Positions 1 through 10,583 of a stretch of DNA of 64,000 nucleotides are shown piece by piece; positions within the stretch are counted from its first letter, which is position 1, and each line of letters opens with the position of its first letter. The translations under genes were made by a program, and so were the position numbers. The notes under the pieces are model-generated. The model saw only the letters and a list, made by a program, of their open reading frames with translations, made no database searches and was not told where the DNA came from. The stretch comes from Pseudomonas sp. GOM6. GTDB taxonomy: Bacteria; Pseudomonadota; Gammaproteobacteria; Pseudomonadales; Pseudomonadaceae. The DNA is taken from NCBI RefSeq assembly GCF_029537485.1, contig NZ_JARPUS010000014.1:62001-126000 (forward strand). Direction: 5' to 3'.

Positions 1-566
1 GTAGCGCCATTTTGCCGCTGATGAAGCTCGGTCATACTAAGACCACTGACCCTATACACCTCAAGGGCACGAGTCAGGCGCTGCGGGTCATTCGGATGGA
101 TTCGTGCCGCCGACTGCGGATCGACCCGCGCCAGCTCACTATGCAACACCTCCCAGCCTTCGGCCGCAGCCCAGGCCTCCAGCTCAGCGCGCACGACTGG
201 GTCGGCGCTGGGCATTTCAGCCAAGCCTTCCAGCAATGCTTTGTAATAAAGCATGGTGCCGCCAACCAGCAGCGGAATACGGCCTCGCGCAGTGATATCG
301 GCCATGGCGGTCAGGGCATCGGTGCGGAACTCGGCCGCCGAGTAGCTTTCGGCAGGATCACAGATATCGACCAAACAGTGCGGGTAGCGTTCCAGCGTCG
401 CCTTGTCGGGTTTGGCCGTGCCGATGTCCATACCCCGATAGATCAGTGCCGAATCGACGCTGATCAGCTCGCAAGGCAGCGCATCGGCCAGAGCCAGAGC
501 CAAATCGGTCTTCCCGGCGGCGGTAGGCCCCATCAGGAAGATTGCAGGCGGCAGGTGCTTCGACAT
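1..566 (-). CDS. miaA: tRNA dimethylallyltransferase MiaA (3' part cut off by window edge)
   Basis: Transfers a dimethylallyl group to N6 of A37 in tRNAs reading UNN codons. The reading frame from ATG at 566 is open to the window edge, giving about 188 of the usual ~310-320 residues. The N-terminus shows the P-loop [11 protein letters not shown], the substrate motif [16 protein letters not shown], and the [14 protein letters not shown] segment typical of DMAPP:tRNA transferases. It follows mutL on the same strand after a 34 bp gap, the usual mutL-miaA(-hfq) order, so co-transcription with mutL is likely. The C-terminal part and the stop codon lie outside the window. Confidence 0.95.
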   Translation of the reverse strand, partial: MSKHLPPAIFLMGPTAAGKTDLALALADALPCELISVDSALIYRGMDIGTAKPDKATLERYPHCLVDICDPAESYSAAEFRTDALTAMADITARGRIPLLVGGTMLYYKALLEGLAEMPSADPVVRAELEAWAAAEGWEVLHSELARVDPQSAARIHPNDPQRLTRALEVYRVSGLSMTELHQRQNGA

Positions 567-600
567 CTCAGGTAGCGCTCCAGGCGCAGTAAGTCCGGGC

Positions 601-2484
601 TCAGCGACCGCGTAGGAACAGCTTGTCGAGATCATCCATGCCCAGCTGCGTCCAGGTCGGACGCCCATGGTTGCACTGACCGCTGCGCTCGGTGTTTTCC
701 ATATCGCGCAGCAGTCCGTTCATCTCGGGAAGGGTCAGGCGCCGATTGGCCCGCACGGCGCCATGACAGGCCATGGTCGCCAGCAGCTCGTTCAGATGAG
801 CCTGAATGCGGTCACTGGTACCGTATTCCAGCAGATCAGCCAGCACGTCCCGCACCAGCTGGGTAGCCTCGGCCTGTTTGAGCAGTGCCGGAATCTGCCG
901 GATCGCCAAGCTTTCTTCGCCCAGGCGCTGCAACTCGAAGCCCAGGCGCTGGAACCACTGTGCATGCTCCTCGGCGCAATCGGCTTCGCGCTGACTCAGG
1001 GCAATCGATTCGGGCACCAGCAGGGGTTGGCCGCGCAGACCTTCGCTAGCCATTGCAGTTTTCAGGCGCTCATAGGTGATGCGCTCGTGCGCCGCATGCA
1101 TGTCCACCAACACCATGCCCTGGGCATTTTCGGCAAGGATGTAGACGCCCTTGAGTTGGGCAAGGGCATAGCCCAGCGGCGGGATATCGCCCTGCGTCTG
1201 CGGCAGGGCTGCCGGGGCTGATTCTGGGAGCGGGGCGAAATACTCACGGTAAGCACCCTGAGCCTCGGCCTGCGGCATCGCGCCTTGCGGGCGCGGCGCC
1301 TGGTAACCGGCACCAGCAGAGCGCCACACGGAGTCCGGCTGAGCCTGGGGCTGCTCCAGCACCCGGGCAGCAGAGAGCCCCATTTCACCCTGCGGACCGA
1401 ACTCCCCGGCAGCCAGGCCGGAGGGACGCACGATCTGCCCCACCGCGGCAGGCGCGGCCAACTGATCTTCCGGGCGCACATCACCCAACGCGCGATGCAG
1501 GGTGCCATAGAGGAAGTCATGCACCATGCGACTGTCGCGGAAACGCACCTCGTGCTTGGTCGGGTGCACATTGACGTCCACCACCGCGGGGTCGATTTCC
1601 AGGAACAGTACGAAGGTGGGATGACGACCGTTGAACAGCACGTCGCGATAAGCCTGGCGCACCGCATGGGCGACTAGCTTGTCGCGCACCATGCGGCCGT
1701 TCACGTAGAAATACTGCAGGTCAGCCTGGCTGCGGGAAAACGTCGGCAGGCCAACCCAGCCCCACAGATGCAGGCCATTGCGCTCCACTTCGATGGGCAG
1801 GGCCTGCTCGAGAAAGGCCGAACCACAGACGCTGGCCACCCGCCGGGCGCGACCGATATCGTCATTGGCCTCATGCAGGGCGAACACCGTTTTGCCGTTG
1901 TGGCGCAGATGGAAAGCCACATCGAAGCGCGCCAGGGCGAGCTTCTTGATGACATCCTGCAGGTGATCGAATTCGGTCTTCTCCGCACGCAGGAACTTGC
2001 GCCGCGCCGGAGTATTGAAGAACAGGTCGCGCACTTCCACCGAGGTGCCGACCGGATGCGCGGCGGGCTGCACTCGCGCGGCCATGTCGCGACCTTCGGT
2101 TTCCACCTGCCAGGCCTGCTCGGCATCGGCCGTGCGCGAAGTCATGGTCAGCCGTGCCACGGAGCTGATCGAAGCCAGCGCCTCGCCACGAAAACCCAGA
2201 CTGGCCACCGCCTCCAGGTCTTCCAGCTCACGAATCTTGCTCGTGGCATGGCGCGCCAGGGCCAGCGGCAGGTCGTCGGCCGGAATGCCACTACCATCAT
2301 CGCGAATGCGCAGCAGCTTGATGCCGCCCTGCTCGACTTCCACATCGATGCGTTTGGCACCCGCATCCAGGCTGTTTTCCAGCAGCTCCTTGGCGACCGA
2401 CGCGGGCCGCTCGACCACCTCGCCGGCGGCAATCTGGTTCGCCAGCCGCGGGCTCAACAGCTGGATACGACGCGCCTCGCTCAT
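601..2484 (-). CDS. mutL: DNA mismatch repair protein MutL
   Basis: MutL couples MutS mismatch recognition to strand removal. The 627-residue protein opens with the GHKL ATPase region ([40 protein letters not shown]). After a proline/glutamine-rich linker (about 340-435) comes the C-terminal dimerisation domain. At Asp461 this carries [12 protein letters not shown], which fits the metal-binding endonuclease pattern D-x-H-A-x2-E-x4-E. Such MutLs nick DNA themselves and do not rely on MutH, as known for P. aeruginosa MutL. The ATG overlaps the amiB stop by 4 nt (ATGA), which indicates translational coupling, and miaA follows. Confidence 0.97.
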   Translation of the reverse strand: MSEARRIQLLSPRLANQIAAGEVVERPASVAKELLENSLDAGAKRIDVEVEQGGIKLLRIRDDGSGIPADDLPLALARHATSKIRELEDLEAVASLGFRGEALASISSVARLTMTSRTADAEQAWQVETEGRDMAARVQPAAHPVGTSVEVRDLFFNTPARRKFLRAEKTEFDHLQDVIKKLALARFDVAFHLRHNGKTVFALHEANDDIGRARRVASVCGSAFLEQALPIEVERNGLHLWGWVGLPTFSRSQADLQYFYVNGRMVRDKLVAHAVRQAYRDVLFNGRHPTFVLFLEIDPAVVDVNVHPTKHEVRFRDSRMVHDFLYGTLHRALGDVRPEDQLAAPAAVGQIVRPSGLAAGEFGPQGEMGLSAARVLEQPQAQPDSVWRSAGAGYQAPRPQGAMPQAEAQGAYREYFAPLPESAPAALPQTQGDIPPLGYALAQLKGVYILAENAQGMVLVDMHAAHERITYERLKTAMASEGLRGQPLLVPESIALSQREADCAEEHAQWFQRLGFELQRLGEESLAIRQIPALLKQAEATQLVRDVLADLLEYGTSDRIQAHLNELLATMACHGAVRANRRLTLPEMNGLLRDMENTERSGQCNHGRPTWTQLGMDDLDKLFLRGR

Positions 2485-3902
2485 GGCTGGCCTGCCAGCG
2501 CCGTCGCCGGAATCTGCAGAGTCTGGCCGACCTTGATCACGTCAGTCTTCAGCGAATTGGCACTGCGCAGAGAGGCCAGGCTGATCTGGTAGCGCTGAGC
2601 AATCAGCGCCAGGCTCTCACCGGAGCTGACCACATGCTCGCGCGGCCCGCTGGGCAGCTTGCCCTGGTCGCGCAGCGCAGCGATGTAGGTGCCCGGTGGT
2701 GGGTTCTGCTGGAAGAACTGGCGCACACCGCTGGTAATCGAACGCGCCAAGGCCTGCTGATGGCTGGTGGTGGAAAGTTTCTTGGCTTCATTGGGGTTGG
2801 AGATGAAACCGGTCTCCACCAGGATAGAGGGAATGTCGGGTGATTTGAGCACCATGAACCCAGCCTGTTCGACCCGACGCTTGTGCAGCGGAGTGATGCT
2901 ACCCATGTTGCTCAGGACTTTCTGCCCGACGTTCAGGCTGGACGACAACGAAGCGGTCATCGACAGGTCGAGCAGCACACCGGCCAGCATGCGGTCCTTG
3001 TCATCCAGGCTGACGTTGCCAGCCCCGCCGATCAAGTCGGACTGATTTTCGGCATCGGCCAGCCAGCGCGCGGTCTCCGAGGTCGCACCACGCTCGGACA
3101 GGGCATAGACGGAAGCACCGAAGGCTGCTGCACGCGGCGCGGCATCGGCGTGGATGGAGACAAACAGATCGGCGCCCTTCTTGCGGGCGATCTCGGTACG
3201 CTTACGCAGCGGAATAAAGTAGTCGCCGGTACGCACCAGCTCGCCACGGAAGCCCTTCTCGGCATTGATCTGCCGCTGCAGCTCCTTGGAAATCGCCAGC
3301 GTAACGTTCTTCTCGTAGAGCTTGCGACCAGGACCAAGAGCACCTGGATCCTCGCCACCATGCCCGGCATCGATAGCGATTACGATATCGCGCTGCCCAC
3401 CCGGCACCGGCGGCAGCTTGGTCGGCGTGCTACCGGGCACTACGGAGGCCTGAACCGGACGACTGACAGGTGGTGCAGTCGATGCTACCTGCGGCACGCT
3501 TGGCGCCGCATCCCGATCAAACAGGTCAACGACCAAACGATGGCCGTATTGCTGATTGGGCGCCAGGCTGAAGCTTTTGGGCGTAACCTCGGCAGACAGG
3601 TCCAGCACCAGACGCAGATCATCGGCCGAGCGCTGGGCGGAACGGATACCCGTGATGGGGGTGTTGCTCAGGGACAACTGATCGAGTTTGGCAGCCAACT
3701 GGGCGCCGTTGACATCGATCACGATGCGATTGGGAGCCGCCAGAGTGAACACGCTGTGCTGCACGGGGCCGGACAGGTCGAACACCAGACGGGTGTTATC
3801 CGGCGCTCGCCAGAGGCGCACACTACGGACTTCCGAGGCGGCCAGCACATCGGCCGCAACGACCGTCAGCATCAATCCCAGCCCACCCAACAGCGCCCGC
3901 AT
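2481..3902 (-). CDS. amiB: N-acetylmuramoyl-L-alanine amidase (AMIN, Amidase_3, LysM)
   Basis: Periplasmic cell-wall amidase that splits septal peptidoglycan during daughter-cell separation. A signal peptide ([18 protein letters not shown], cleaved about residue 22) leads into an AMIN domain ([20 protein letters not shown]). A proline-rich linker follows, then the zinc amidase domain starting [16 protein letters not shown], with SIHADAAP and VETGFISNP as the other metal and catalytic segments, and finally a LysM domain (about 430-473). Several in-frame starts exist (GTG 3950, ATG 3920, 3908, 3902). I chose 3902 because GGGGAAGG lies 8 nt upstream. The stop overlaps the mutL start. Downstream of tsaE in the nnr-tsaE-amiB-mutL order. 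Confidence 0.93.
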   Translation of the reverse strand: MRALLGGLGLMLTVVAADVLAASEVRSVRLWRAPDNTRLVFDLSGPVQHSVFTLAAPNRIVIDVNGAQLAAKLDQLSLSNTPITGIRSAQRSADDLRLVLDLSAEVTPKSFSLAPNQQYGHRLVVDLFDRDAAPSVPQVASTAPPVSRPVQASVVPGSTPTKLPPVPGGQRDIVIAIDAGHGGEDPGALGPGRKLYEKNVTLAISKELQRQINAEKGFRGELVRTGDYFIPLRKRTEIARKKGADLFVSIHADAAPRAAAFGASVYALSERGATSETARWLADAENQSDLIGGAGNVSLDDKDRMLAGVLLDLSMTASLSSSLNVGQKVLSNMGSITPLHKRRVEQAGFMVLKSPDIPSILVETGFISNPNEAKKLSTTSHQQALARSITSGVRQFFQQNPPPGTYIAALRDQGKLPSGPREHVVSSGESLALIAQRYQISLASLRSANSLKTDVIKVGQTLQIPATALAGQP

Positions 3903-3936
3903 GCGCATAGCCTTCCCCATTTTTATATACAGACTC

Positions 3937-4392
3937 TTATAAGGCAGCACACCACGCCTCGGCCCGCGCGCTGTGTGGCTGCAGGTGCAGCGACCGGCCG
4001 ACTCCTTGCGGGCTAATGGTAATGTCCATGTCTGCCTTTGGCAAAACGCCGGCGCCGCGCTGCGGCCACTCGATCAGGCACAGGGCATCGCCTTCGAAAT
4101 AGTCGCGGATGCCGAGAAACTCCAGCTCCTCGGGGTCGACCAGTCGATACAGGTCGAAGTGATAGGCGCGCAGCTCGCCCAGCTCGTAGGGTTCGACCAG
4201 GGTAAAGGTCGGGCTCTTCACCGCGCCCTGATGGCCCAGGCCACGCAGCAGGCCGCGTGACAGCGTGGTCTTGCCGGCGCCCAGGTCGCCATGCAGATAG
4301 ATGATGCCGCGACCGCCGGTCGCCTGGGCCAGGCGCGCGCCCAGCGCAAGCATGGCGTCTTCGCCTTCGGCATAGAGAGTCACTGCAGGCAC
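3937..4392 (-). CDS. tsaE: tRNA t6A synthesis ATPase TsaE
   Basis: TsaE is the small ATPase that works with TsaB and TsaD to make N6-threonylcarbamoyladenosine at A37 of ANN-reading tRNAs. The Walker A motif [14 protein letters not shown] and the family motifs [18 protein letters not shown] and LIEWPQRG are all present. The start was set at GTG 4392 ([12 protein letters not shown], 151 aa) because an AGGAG lies 8 nt upstream. A second GTG at 4383 would overlap the nnr stop as GTGA. The longer frame reaching 4509 lies inside nnr and has no family similarity. Translationally coupled to nnr. Confidence 0.93.
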   Translation of the reverse strand: MPAVTLYAEGEDAMLALGARLAQATGGRGIIYLHGDLGAGKTTLSRGLLRGLGHQGAVKSPTFTLVEPYELGELRAYHFDLYRLVDPEELEFLGIRDYFEGDALCLIEWPQRGAGVLPKADMDITISPQGVGRSLHLQPHSARAEAWCAAL

Positions 4393-5879
4393 GGGGCATG
4401 CTCCTGTAACAACTGACGGATGGTAGGAATCAAATCGCTGGCCGCCAGCCCACGGCCCAGCTCGCCGAGTTGCTGCCCGGCACTGGCGTGCAGCCAGACG
4501 CCCAGGCAAGCAGCTTCGAAGGCCTCCAGCCCCTGACCACGCAGCGCACCGATCAAACCGGCCAGCACGTCACCCAGGCCGGCTGTAGCCATGGCCGGAT
4601 GTCCTTGATCGCACAGGCGCAAATGCCCATCGGCCGAAACGACCAGGCTGCCGGCGCCCTTGAGCACCACCACTGCCTGGTACTTTTGCGCCAGCGCCAG
4701 GGCCGCGGCAGGGCGATCGGCCTGCACCTCGGCTGTACTGCGGCCGAGCAGGCGCGCGGCTTCGCCCGGGTGCGGAGTCAGTACGCAATCCGCAGGAAGC
4801 TCGATCTGGCCCGCAGCCAGCAGATTGAGAGCATCGGCATCCCAGACCTGCGCACAGGCGCTGGCTGCCGCCACACTGATCAGACTGCGCCCCCAGGGCT
4901 GCAGCCCCAGGCCAGGACCGACCACCAGCACATCGGCGCGCTGGCACAGCGTCGGCAACTGATAGGTGGACTCGCAGGCCACGCACATCACTTCCGGCAG
5001 GCGCGCCAGGCTGGCGGCCACATGCTCCGGGCGGGTAGCCAGCGAAACCAGCCCAGCCCCTGCGCGCAACGCGCTTTCAGCCGCCAGCAGCGCAGCGCCA
5101 CCGAAGCCACGGTCGCCACCGATCACCAGCACATGACCAAAACTGCCCTTGTGCGCACTGCGTGCACGCGGCGCAAGGCGCGGCAAGGCCGCATCCGCAA
5201 GGCGTAGCGCGCTGAACGCCTGCTGCGCGACGATGCTCGGCCCGGCCTGCAAATCATCGAACACCAAATCGCCGACCCAGTCCGCGGCAACGCCGGTGAA
5301 CAGACCAACCTTCAGACCGATGAAACTGACGGTGAGATCGGCGCGCACCGCCAAATCAGCCACATGACCGGTATTGGCACAGAGCCCGGAAGGGATATCC
5401 ACCGCCAGCACCGGCAACCCGGAGGCATTGATCGCCTCAACGGCAGTGGCATAGGCCGGGCGCAGCTCGCCCTGAAACCCCGCACCGAGTAGGGCATCGA
5501 CCAGCACGCCACGCAACTCGGCGCCGTCATGCCAGGCCTCCACCCTCACGCCCGCAGCCAACGCCGCAGCATGGGCTGTAGCCGCATCCCCCCGCAGCTG
5601 ATCCGGCGCGCCCAGCGCCAGCACGCTGACGGCCCACCCGGCCTTGCGTGCCAGTTCGGCCACCAGATAGCCGTCACCAGCGTTGTTGCCAGAGCCGGCC
5701 AGCACGGTAATCTCGCCCGCCTGTGGCCAGCGTCGGCGCAAGGCACGCCAGGTGGCATGGGCGGCACGCTGCATCAACTCGAAGCCCGGCGTGCCGGCGG
5801 CAATCAGCCGCACATCCAGCTCACGCACTTGGGCGGCGCTGTACAAAGGCAGAGGTAGAAGAGTGTCGTCGGCAGGCAT
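4380..5879 (-). CDS. nnr: Bifunctional NAD(P)HX epimerase/dehydratase
   Basis: Repairs hydrated NAD(P)H. The N-terminal YjeF_N domain (about 15-215) epimerises S/R-NAD(P)HX and has [13 protein letters not shown] and [12 protein letters not shown]. The C-terminal ribokinase-like domain (about 235-499) is the ADP-dependent dehydratase, with [40 protein letters not shown] and the [15 protein letters not shown] nucleotide/catalytic motif. Both halves look intact. The start is ATG 5879 (MPADDTLLP, 499 aa); the upstream frame to 5990 overlaps divergent queG and lacks similarity. First gene of the nnr-tsaE-amiB-mutL-miaA run, reading away from queG across a 64 bp gap. Confidence 0.95.
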   Translation of the reverse strand: MPADDTLLPLPLYSAAQVRELDVRLIAAGTPGFELMQRAAHATWRALRRRWPQAGEITVLAGSGNNAGDGYLVAELARKAGWAVSVLALGAPDQLRGDAATAHAAALAAGVRVEAWHDGAELRGVLVDALLGAGFQGELRPAYATAVEAINASGLPVLAVDIPSGLCANTGHVADLAVRADLTVSFIGLKVGLFTGVAADWVGDLVFDDLQAGPSIVAQQAFSALRLADAALPRLAPRARSAHKGSFGHVLVIGGDRGFGGAALLAAESALRAGAGLVSLATRPEHVAASLARLPEVMCVACESTYQLPTLCQRADVLVVGPGLGLQPWGRSLISVAAASACAQVWDADALNLLAAGQIELPADCVLTPHPGEAARLLGRSTAEVQADRPAAALALAQKYQAVVVLKGAGSLVVSADGHLRLCDQGHPAMATAGLGDVLAGLIGALRGQGLEAFEAACLGVWLHASAGQQLGELGRGLAASDLIPTIRQLLQEHAPCLQ

Positions 5880-5943
5880 GTTCGGCGCTTCTGGGCGAGG
5901 TCTGGCAGAATTATACCCATCTCCCTTGCCCTGCCGCCCTGTC

Positions 5944-7008
5944 ATGTCCAGCTCCCCACCCGATCTCGCGCATCTCGCCCAAGCCATCAAGGACTGGGGC
6001 CGCGAGCTGGGCTTTCAGCAGGTCGGCATCACCGACGTCGAACTGGGCGAACACGAGCAGCACCTGCAGCGCTGGCTGGATGCCGGCTACCAGGGCGAGA
6101 TGGACTACATGGCCGCCCACGGCAGCAAGCGCTCACACCCCGACGAACTGGTGCCCGGCACCCTGCGCGTGGTCTCGCTGCGCATGGACTACCTGCCTGG
6201 CGACACCCAGATGGCCGAACGCCTGGCCCAGCCCGAGCAAGCCTACGTGTCGCGCTACGCCCTGGGGCGCGACTACCACAAGCTGATCCGCAAGCGCCTG
6301 CAACAACTGGCTGAACGCATCCAGGCCGCCATCGGCCCGTTCGGCTATCGCGCCTTCGTCGACAGTGCCCCGGTGCTGGAAAAGGCTATCGCCGAGAAAG
6401 CCGGCCTGGGCTGGATCGGCAAGAACACCCTGGTACTCAACCGCAAGGCCGGCAGCTGGTTCTTCCTCGGCGAGCTGTTCGTCGACCTGCCACTGCCAGT
6501 CGACGCCCCCCACGGCAGCGAGCACTGTGGGCGCTGCAGCGCCTGTCTGGACATCTGCCCGACCCAGGCCTTTGTCGGCCCCCATGTGCTGGATGCGCGG
6601 CGCTGCATTTCCTACCTGACCATCGAGCTCAAAGGTGCGATCCCCGTCGAGCTGCGCAGCCTGATCGGCAACCGCGTGTTCGGCTGCGACGACTGCCAGA
6701 TCGTCTGCCCGTGGAACCGCTTCGCCCGCCCCACCGAACAGGGGGACTTCCAGCCGCGCCACGGCCTGGACAATAGCAGCCTGGCCGAGCTGTTCCTGTG
6801 GACGGAAGCGGAGTTTCTCAGCCGCACCGAAGGCTCGCCGTTACGCCGCACAGGCTACGAAAACTGGCTGCGCAACCTGGCCGTGGGTCTGGGCAACGCA
6901 CCCTCGACCATTCCCGTGCTGCAGGCGCTGCAGGCACGCCGCGAGCACCCTTCTCCCCTGGTGCGCGAACATGTCGAATGGGCCTTGCAGCGCCACGCCC
7001 AGGCATGA
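5944..7008 (+). CDS. queG: Epoxyqueuosine reductase QueG
   Basis: Cobalamin- and Fe-S-dependent enzyme for the last step of queuosine synthesis at the tRNA wobble base. The 354-residue protein has the DUF1730 N-terminal region, the active-site segment YRAFVDSAPVLEKAIAEKAG, GWIGKNTLVLN, and two 4Fe-4S cysteine clusters (CGRCSACLDICPTQAF and CDDCQIVCPWNRF). The C-terminus is a HEAT-like tail. The start is ATG 5944 (MSSSPPDLAHLAQAI); frames reaching further upstream overlap nnr. A hairpin terminator follows directly after the stop. Confidence 0.96.
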   Translation: MSSSPPDLAHLAQAIKDWGRELGFQQVGITDVELGEHEQHLQRWLDAGYQGEMDYMAAHGSKRSHPDELVPGTLRVVSLRMDYLPGDTQMAERLAQPEQAYVSRYALGRDYHKLIRKRLQQLAERIQAAIGPFGYRAFVDSAPVLEKAIAEKAGLGWIGKNTLVLNRKAGSWFFLGELFVDLPLPVDAPHGSEHCGRCSACLDICPTQAFVGPHVLDARRCISYLTIELKGAIPVELRSLIGNRVFGCDDCQIVCPWNRFARPTEQGDFQPRHGLDNSSLAELFLWTEAEFLSRTEGSPLRRTGYENWLRNLAVGLGNAPSTIPVLQALQARREHPSPLVREHVEWALQRHAQA

Positions 7009-7033
7009 AAAAGCCCGCAGCAGCGGGCTTTTT
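7008..7033. terminator. Bidirectional intrinsic terminator (queG/orn)
   Basis: A-run, then GCCCGC (7013-7018), loop AGCA, GCGGGC (7023-7028), then TTTTT. It lies between the convergent queG and orn stops and would work for both because an A-run precedes and a T-run follows the stem. Confidence 0.9.
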
Positions 7034-7041
7034 CACAAGAC

Positions 7042-7587
7042 TCAGACTTTGAGAAAGTGCTCACGATAGTGCTTGAGTTCGGCAATGGACTCACGGATAT
7101 CGTCCAGTGCCTGATGGGTGCCCTGCTTCTGGAACGAGTCCTTGACCTGTGGCGCCCACATGCCCGCGAGAATCTTCAGGGTAGAGACGTCCAGATAGCG
7201 GTAGTGGAAATAGGCTTCCAGGGCCGGCATGTATTTGTAGAGGAAGCGCCGATCCTGGCCAATGCTGTTACCACAGATCGGCGACTTGCCGATTGGCACC
7301 CACTGCTGCAGGAAGGCAATGGTCTGCGCCTCAGCCTCGGCGGTATCGATCTTGCTCTCGCGTACCCGCTGGGTCAGGCCGCTGTCGCCGTGGGTGCGGG
7401 TGTTCCACTCGTCCATAGCAGCCAGCTTGGCATCGCTCTGGTGCACGGCGATCACCGGGCCTTCGGCGAGGATATTCAGGTCAGGGTCGGTAACGATGGT
7501 GGCGATCTCGATGATCACGTCCTGCTCCGGCTCAAGACCGGTCATTTCCAGGTCGATCCAGATCAGGTTGTTGGCGCTCTGCGGCAT
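7042..7587 (-). CDS. orn: Oligoribonuclease
   Basis: 3'-to-5' exoribonuclease of the DEDDh family that degrades 2-5 nt RNAs. In Pseudomonas it also clears pGpG, the breakdown product of c-di-GMP. The length (181 aa) is typical. DEDD residues are visible in [20 protein letters not shown] (Asp/Glu), in [11 protein letters not shown] and in the closing [11 protein letters not shown]. Standalone on the minus strand, 38 bp from the methyltransferase start side and convergent with queG. Relevant to fimX and dipA elsewhere in the window. Confidence 0.97.
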   Translation of the reverse strand: MPQSANNLIWIDLEMTGLEPEQDVIIEIATIVTDPDLNILAEGPVIAVHQSDAKLAAMDEWNTRTHGDSGLTQRVRESKIDTAEAEAQTIAFLQQWVPIGKSPICGNSIGQDRRFLYKYMPALEAYFHYRYLDVSTLKILAGMWAPQVKDSFQKQGTHQALDDIRESIAELKHYREHFLKV

Positions 7588-7625
7588 AAGGGTTACTCCT
7601 GTGCGAATGGCAGCAGTTTAGCCGT

Positions 7626-8396
7626 TCACAGACGCCACAGCAGCAGACGCGAGTTGCGCCAGTCGTTCAGCTCGACAACTTCCTGCGCCGGCACGCCCGG
7701 CACCTCGAAGCTGTTGCTGATCAGCAGACTGCCGGGGCGCATCTCGCGCCGTGCCTTGGCCCACAGCTCGGCCATGGGGGCCGGCGACAGGAAACAGTAG
7801 ACCGCGTCGTAAGCAGCCAGATCCTCGCGCCACAGGCTGCGGTAATGGACCCGGCAATGGCGATAGGGCAGGCAGCGCAGCCAGGCCAGGGCAAACACCA
7901 GGGGCGCAGTCTCTACCCCGACCAGTCGCGCCGCCGGATAGTCGCGCGCCAGTTGCACCAGCGTGCTGGCCAGGCCGCAGCCCAGGTCGACAAAAGCAAA
8001 GCCCTCGGGCAGGCGGGACAGGCGCTGACTGAGCAACTGCCGCGTACGAGCCCCACTGAGATACAGCGGCACCCGCTCGCGAAAGCTGTTCCAGTTGAGC
8101 AACAGCAACAGCAAAAAAGCCACCAGAAACCACCAACCCGGCCACTGGCGCGCCTGTAAAGCCAGCAACGCCGGCAAAAAAAACAGGTTGAGCACCAGCC
8201 ACCAGCGCCGCAATCCGAGCCACTGACCCAACATTGCCGCCAGCAGCCCCTGTGCCAGCGCCGCCTGCATCAGACTGGGTCGCCAGGCGCCCAGCTGCGC
8301 CAACGCCCACAGCAACAGGGCAATGGATAACAGCGCCATGAGTTGGGCCAACAAGGCCAGCAGTGCCGGGTAACGGCTGCGTAGAGGTTCGAACAT
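7626..8396 (-). CDS. Membrane-anchored class I SAM-dependent methyltransferase
   Basis: 256 residues. The N-terminal ~105 residues are very hydrophobic and contain about four predicted membrane segments ([60 protein letters not shown]). They are followed by a Rossmann methyltransferase core with motif [17 protein letters not shown], the acidic partner GVETAPL and a later [10 protein letters not shown] strand. The substrate cannot be told. It is divergent from rsgA and shares an 84 bp intergenic region with it. Catalytic residues beyond the SAM site are not recognisable. Confidence 0.82.
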   Translation of the reverse strand: MFEPLRSRYPALLALLAQLMALLSIALLLWALAQLGAWRPSLMQAALAQGLLAAMLGQWLGLRRWWLVLNLFFLPALLALQARQWPGWWFLVAFLLLLLLNWNSFRERVPLYLSGARTRQLLSQRLSRLPEGFAFVDLGCGLASTLVQLARDYPAARLVGVETAPLVFALAWLRCLPYRHCRVHYRSLWREDLAAYDAVYCFLSPAPMAELWAKARREMRPGSLLISNSFEVPGVPAQEVVELNDWRNSRLLLWRL

Positions 8397-8480
8397 GCCG
8401 TCGTTTTACCAGCAGGCAAGCGCCAGGGCCATATGGCGCCCGTGCTAAACTCGCCGCCGTTTTCTCCCTGCGGAATCATC

Positions 8481-9512
8481 ATGGCCAAACGCCAACTCAC
8501 CCGTCGCCAAAGCTGGCGCATCGACAAGGTTCAGGAAGAGCGCGCCGCCCGTGCCGCCAAGCGCGAGTCACGCATGCTCGAAGAGCTGGAAGGCGGCGAC
8601 CTCGGCCCGGAGCAGACCGGCCTGGTCATCGCCCACTTCGGCGTACAGGTCGAGGTCGAGGCCCTGGAAGGCGAGCTGAGCGGCCAGGTGCAACGCTGCC
8701 ATCTGCGCGCCAACCTGCCGGCGCTGGTCACCGGCGACCGCGTGGTGTGGCGCCCCGGTCATCAGGGCAACGGCGTGATTGTCGCCCAACTGCCGAGAAC
8801 CTCCGAGCTGTGCCGCCCGGACATGCGTGGCCAACTCAAGCCGGTGGCCGGCAACGTCGACCTGATCGTGATTGTCTTCGCCCCCCTGCCGCACGCCCAC
8901 GCCAATCTGATCGACCGCTACCTGGTCGCCGCCGAACATGCAGGCATCCGCCCACTGCTGCTGCTCAACAAGGCCGACCTGATCGACGACGAAAACGCCG
9001 CGCACCTCAACGGCCTGCTCACCACCTATCGCCAACTAGGTTACGAACTGCTGGAAGTCTCGGCGCGCGAAGGTGGCGGAATGGAAGAGCTGAAGGTTCG
9101 CCTGGACGGCCACGTCAGCGTCTTCGTCGGCCAGTCAGGTGTCGGCAAGTCCTCGCTGGTCAACAGCCTGCTGCCGGGCGTGGACACCCGCGTCGGTGCG
9201 CTGTCGGAAGTCACCGGCAAGGGCACCCACACCACCACCACGGCGCGCCTGTTCCACTTCCCGGGCGGCGGCGAGCTGATCGACTCCCCCGGTATCCGCG
9301 AATTTGGTCTGGCCCACGTCAGCCGCGACGACGTGGAAGCCGGCTTCATCGAATTCCGCGACCTGCTCGGCACCTGTCGCTTCCGCGACTGCAAGCACGA
9401 CCGTGAGCCAGGCTGCGCCCTGCTTAAAGCCCTGGAGGATGGGCGTATCCAGCCGCAGCGCATGGCCAGCTACCGCCATATCCTGAGTGGTATCAGCCAA
9501 GACGAGTACTAA
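8481..9512 (+). CDS. rsgA: Ribosome small-subunit-dependent GTPase A
   Basis: RsgA checks late 30S subunit maturation. The 343-residue protein has an N-terminal OB fold and a circularly permuted GTPase domain. The motif order is G4 LLLNKADL, then G1 [13 protein letters not shown], then G3 DSPGIREFG. It ends with a zinc site ([14 protein letters not shown]). ATG 8481 ([14 protein letters not shown]) is the family start; 16 upstream codons in frame are non-conserved and the basic N-terminus is typical. A terminator follows the stop. Confidence 0.96.
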   Translation: MAKRQLTRRQSWRIDKVQEERAARAAKRESRMLEELEGGDLGPEQTGLVIAHFGVQVEVEALEGELSGQVQRCHLRANLPALVTGDRVVWRPGHQGNGVIVAQLPRTSELCRPDMRGQLKPVAGNVDLIVIVFAPLPHAHANLIDRYLVAAEHAGIRPLLLLNKADLIDDENAAHLNGLLTTYRQLGYELLEVSAREGGGMEELKVRLDGHVSVFVGQSGVGKSSLVNSLLPGVDTRVGALSEVTGKGTHTTTTARLFHFPGGGELIDSPGIREFGLAHVSRDDVEAGFIEFRDLLGTCRFRDCKHDREPGCALLKALEDGRIQPQRMASYRHILSGISQDEY

Positions 9513-9514
9513 GT

Positions 9515-9542
9515 AAAAAAGCCGCGATCATCGCGGCTTTTT
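9515..9542. terminator. Bidirectional intrinsic terminator (rsgA/motB)
   Basis: A-run, GCCGCGA (9521-9527), loop TCA, TCGCGGC (9531-9537), then TTTTT. It separates the convergent rsgA and motB stops. Confidence 0.9.
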
Positions 9543-9544
9543 AC

Positions 9545-10570
9545 TCACTCCTGAGGTTCATCGAACTGCAGGGCACCCTCTTCGAAGATGTTCAATCGCT
9601 GTCGCAACTCAGGCGCCTGCACGGGCGCCCCAGGCGCGACAGGTGGAGTTGAAGACGCCTCAGTGGGCACCTCAGGCTCCACAGCACCACCGTCCTGCTC
9701 GCCCTCGATGGCACGCTGGGCCCTCTTGGTGAGCACGATGATGTCGATGCGACGATTCACCGGGTTGAACGGGTCATTGCGATCAAACAGCGCTGATGAG
9801 GCATAGCCAACGACACGCGCCACGTTATCGTCCGGATAGCCACCCGCCACCAGTGTGCGCCGCGCGGCGTTGGCACGGTTGGCCGACAACTCCCAGTTGC
9901 CAAACTCGCCGGTGCCGGCAAAGGGCTTGGCATCGGTATGGCCGCTGACGCTGATCTTGTTCGGCACTTCCTTGATGGTTTCGGCGAGGATCAACAGGAT
10001 GTCCTCGAAATAGGGCTGCAACCGCGCACTGCCGATGTCGAACATGGGCCGGTTCTCGGCATCCATGATCTGGATGCGCAGACCGTCCTGGGTGATCTCG
10101 AAGAGGATCTGATCCTTGAACTTTTGCAGCTGCGGGTTCTCATCGACCTTGGTCTGCAGCTCCTGCAACAGGAGCTCCAGGCGCTCACGCTCGATCTGCT
10201 CGGCCAGGCTTTCGGCCTGCTCCTTATTGACCGAGGCCTCCTGATCAGACTCGGCGTCGACCGCTGACTCGGCAGCGTCCGGGGCATCCTTCATCTCGGG
10301 ATTGAGGGTTCGATCCGGCGCCGGTGTTGGCGTGCCTCCCAGATCGATGACGTAGGGGCTGGCGCTCTCGGTGAAGCCGATCGGGTCCTGAAAGTAGCCG
10401 GAAATTGCCTTCTTCTGCTCCGGCGTGGCCGAGGACATCAGCCACATCACCAGGAAGAAAGCCATCATGGCGGTGGCAAAGTCGGCGAAGGCGATCTTCC
10501 AGGCACCACCATGGTGGCCGCCGGCAACTTTCTTGACCCGTTTGACCAGTATCGGCTGATTGTTCTCCAT
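9545..10570 (-). CDS. motB: Flagellar motor stator protein MotB
   Basis: Proton-channel stator subunit anchoring MotA to peptidoglycan. The 341-residue protein has a short cytoplasmic tail and one membrane helix with the proton-binding Asp30 (AFADFATAMMAFFLVMWLM). A long acidic periplasmic linker/plug follows, then an OmpA-like peptidoglycan-binding domain (VSGHTDAKPF, NWELSANRANAARR, NPVNRRIDIIV). The C-terminal 50 residues are proline/glutamate-rich and unconserved. It follows motA with a 13 bp gap in one transcript. Confidence 0.96.
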   Translation of the reverse strand: MENNQPILVKRVKKVAGGHHGGAWKIAFADFATAMMAFFLVMWLMSSATPEQKKAISGYFQDPIGFTESASPYVIDLGGTPTPAPDRTLNPEMKDAPDAAESAVDAESDQEASVNKEQAESLAEQIERERLELLLQELQTKVDENPQLQKFKDQILFEITQDGLRIQIMDAENRPMFDIGSARLQPYFEDILLILAETIKEVPNKISVSGHTDAKPFAGTGEFGNWELSANRANAARRTLVAGGYPDDNVARVVGYASSALFDRNDPFNPVNRRIDIIVLTKRAQRAIEGEQDGGAVEPEVPTEASSTPPVAPGAPVQAPELRQRLNIFEEGALQFDEPQE

Positions 10571-10583
10571 GGCTCAGCCTTGA

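Noticed and set aside
9545..9806. Truncated MotB tail as a frameshift
   Set aside because: The proline/glutamate-rich C-terminus is odd but the frame is continuous and ends at a normal stop before the terminator.
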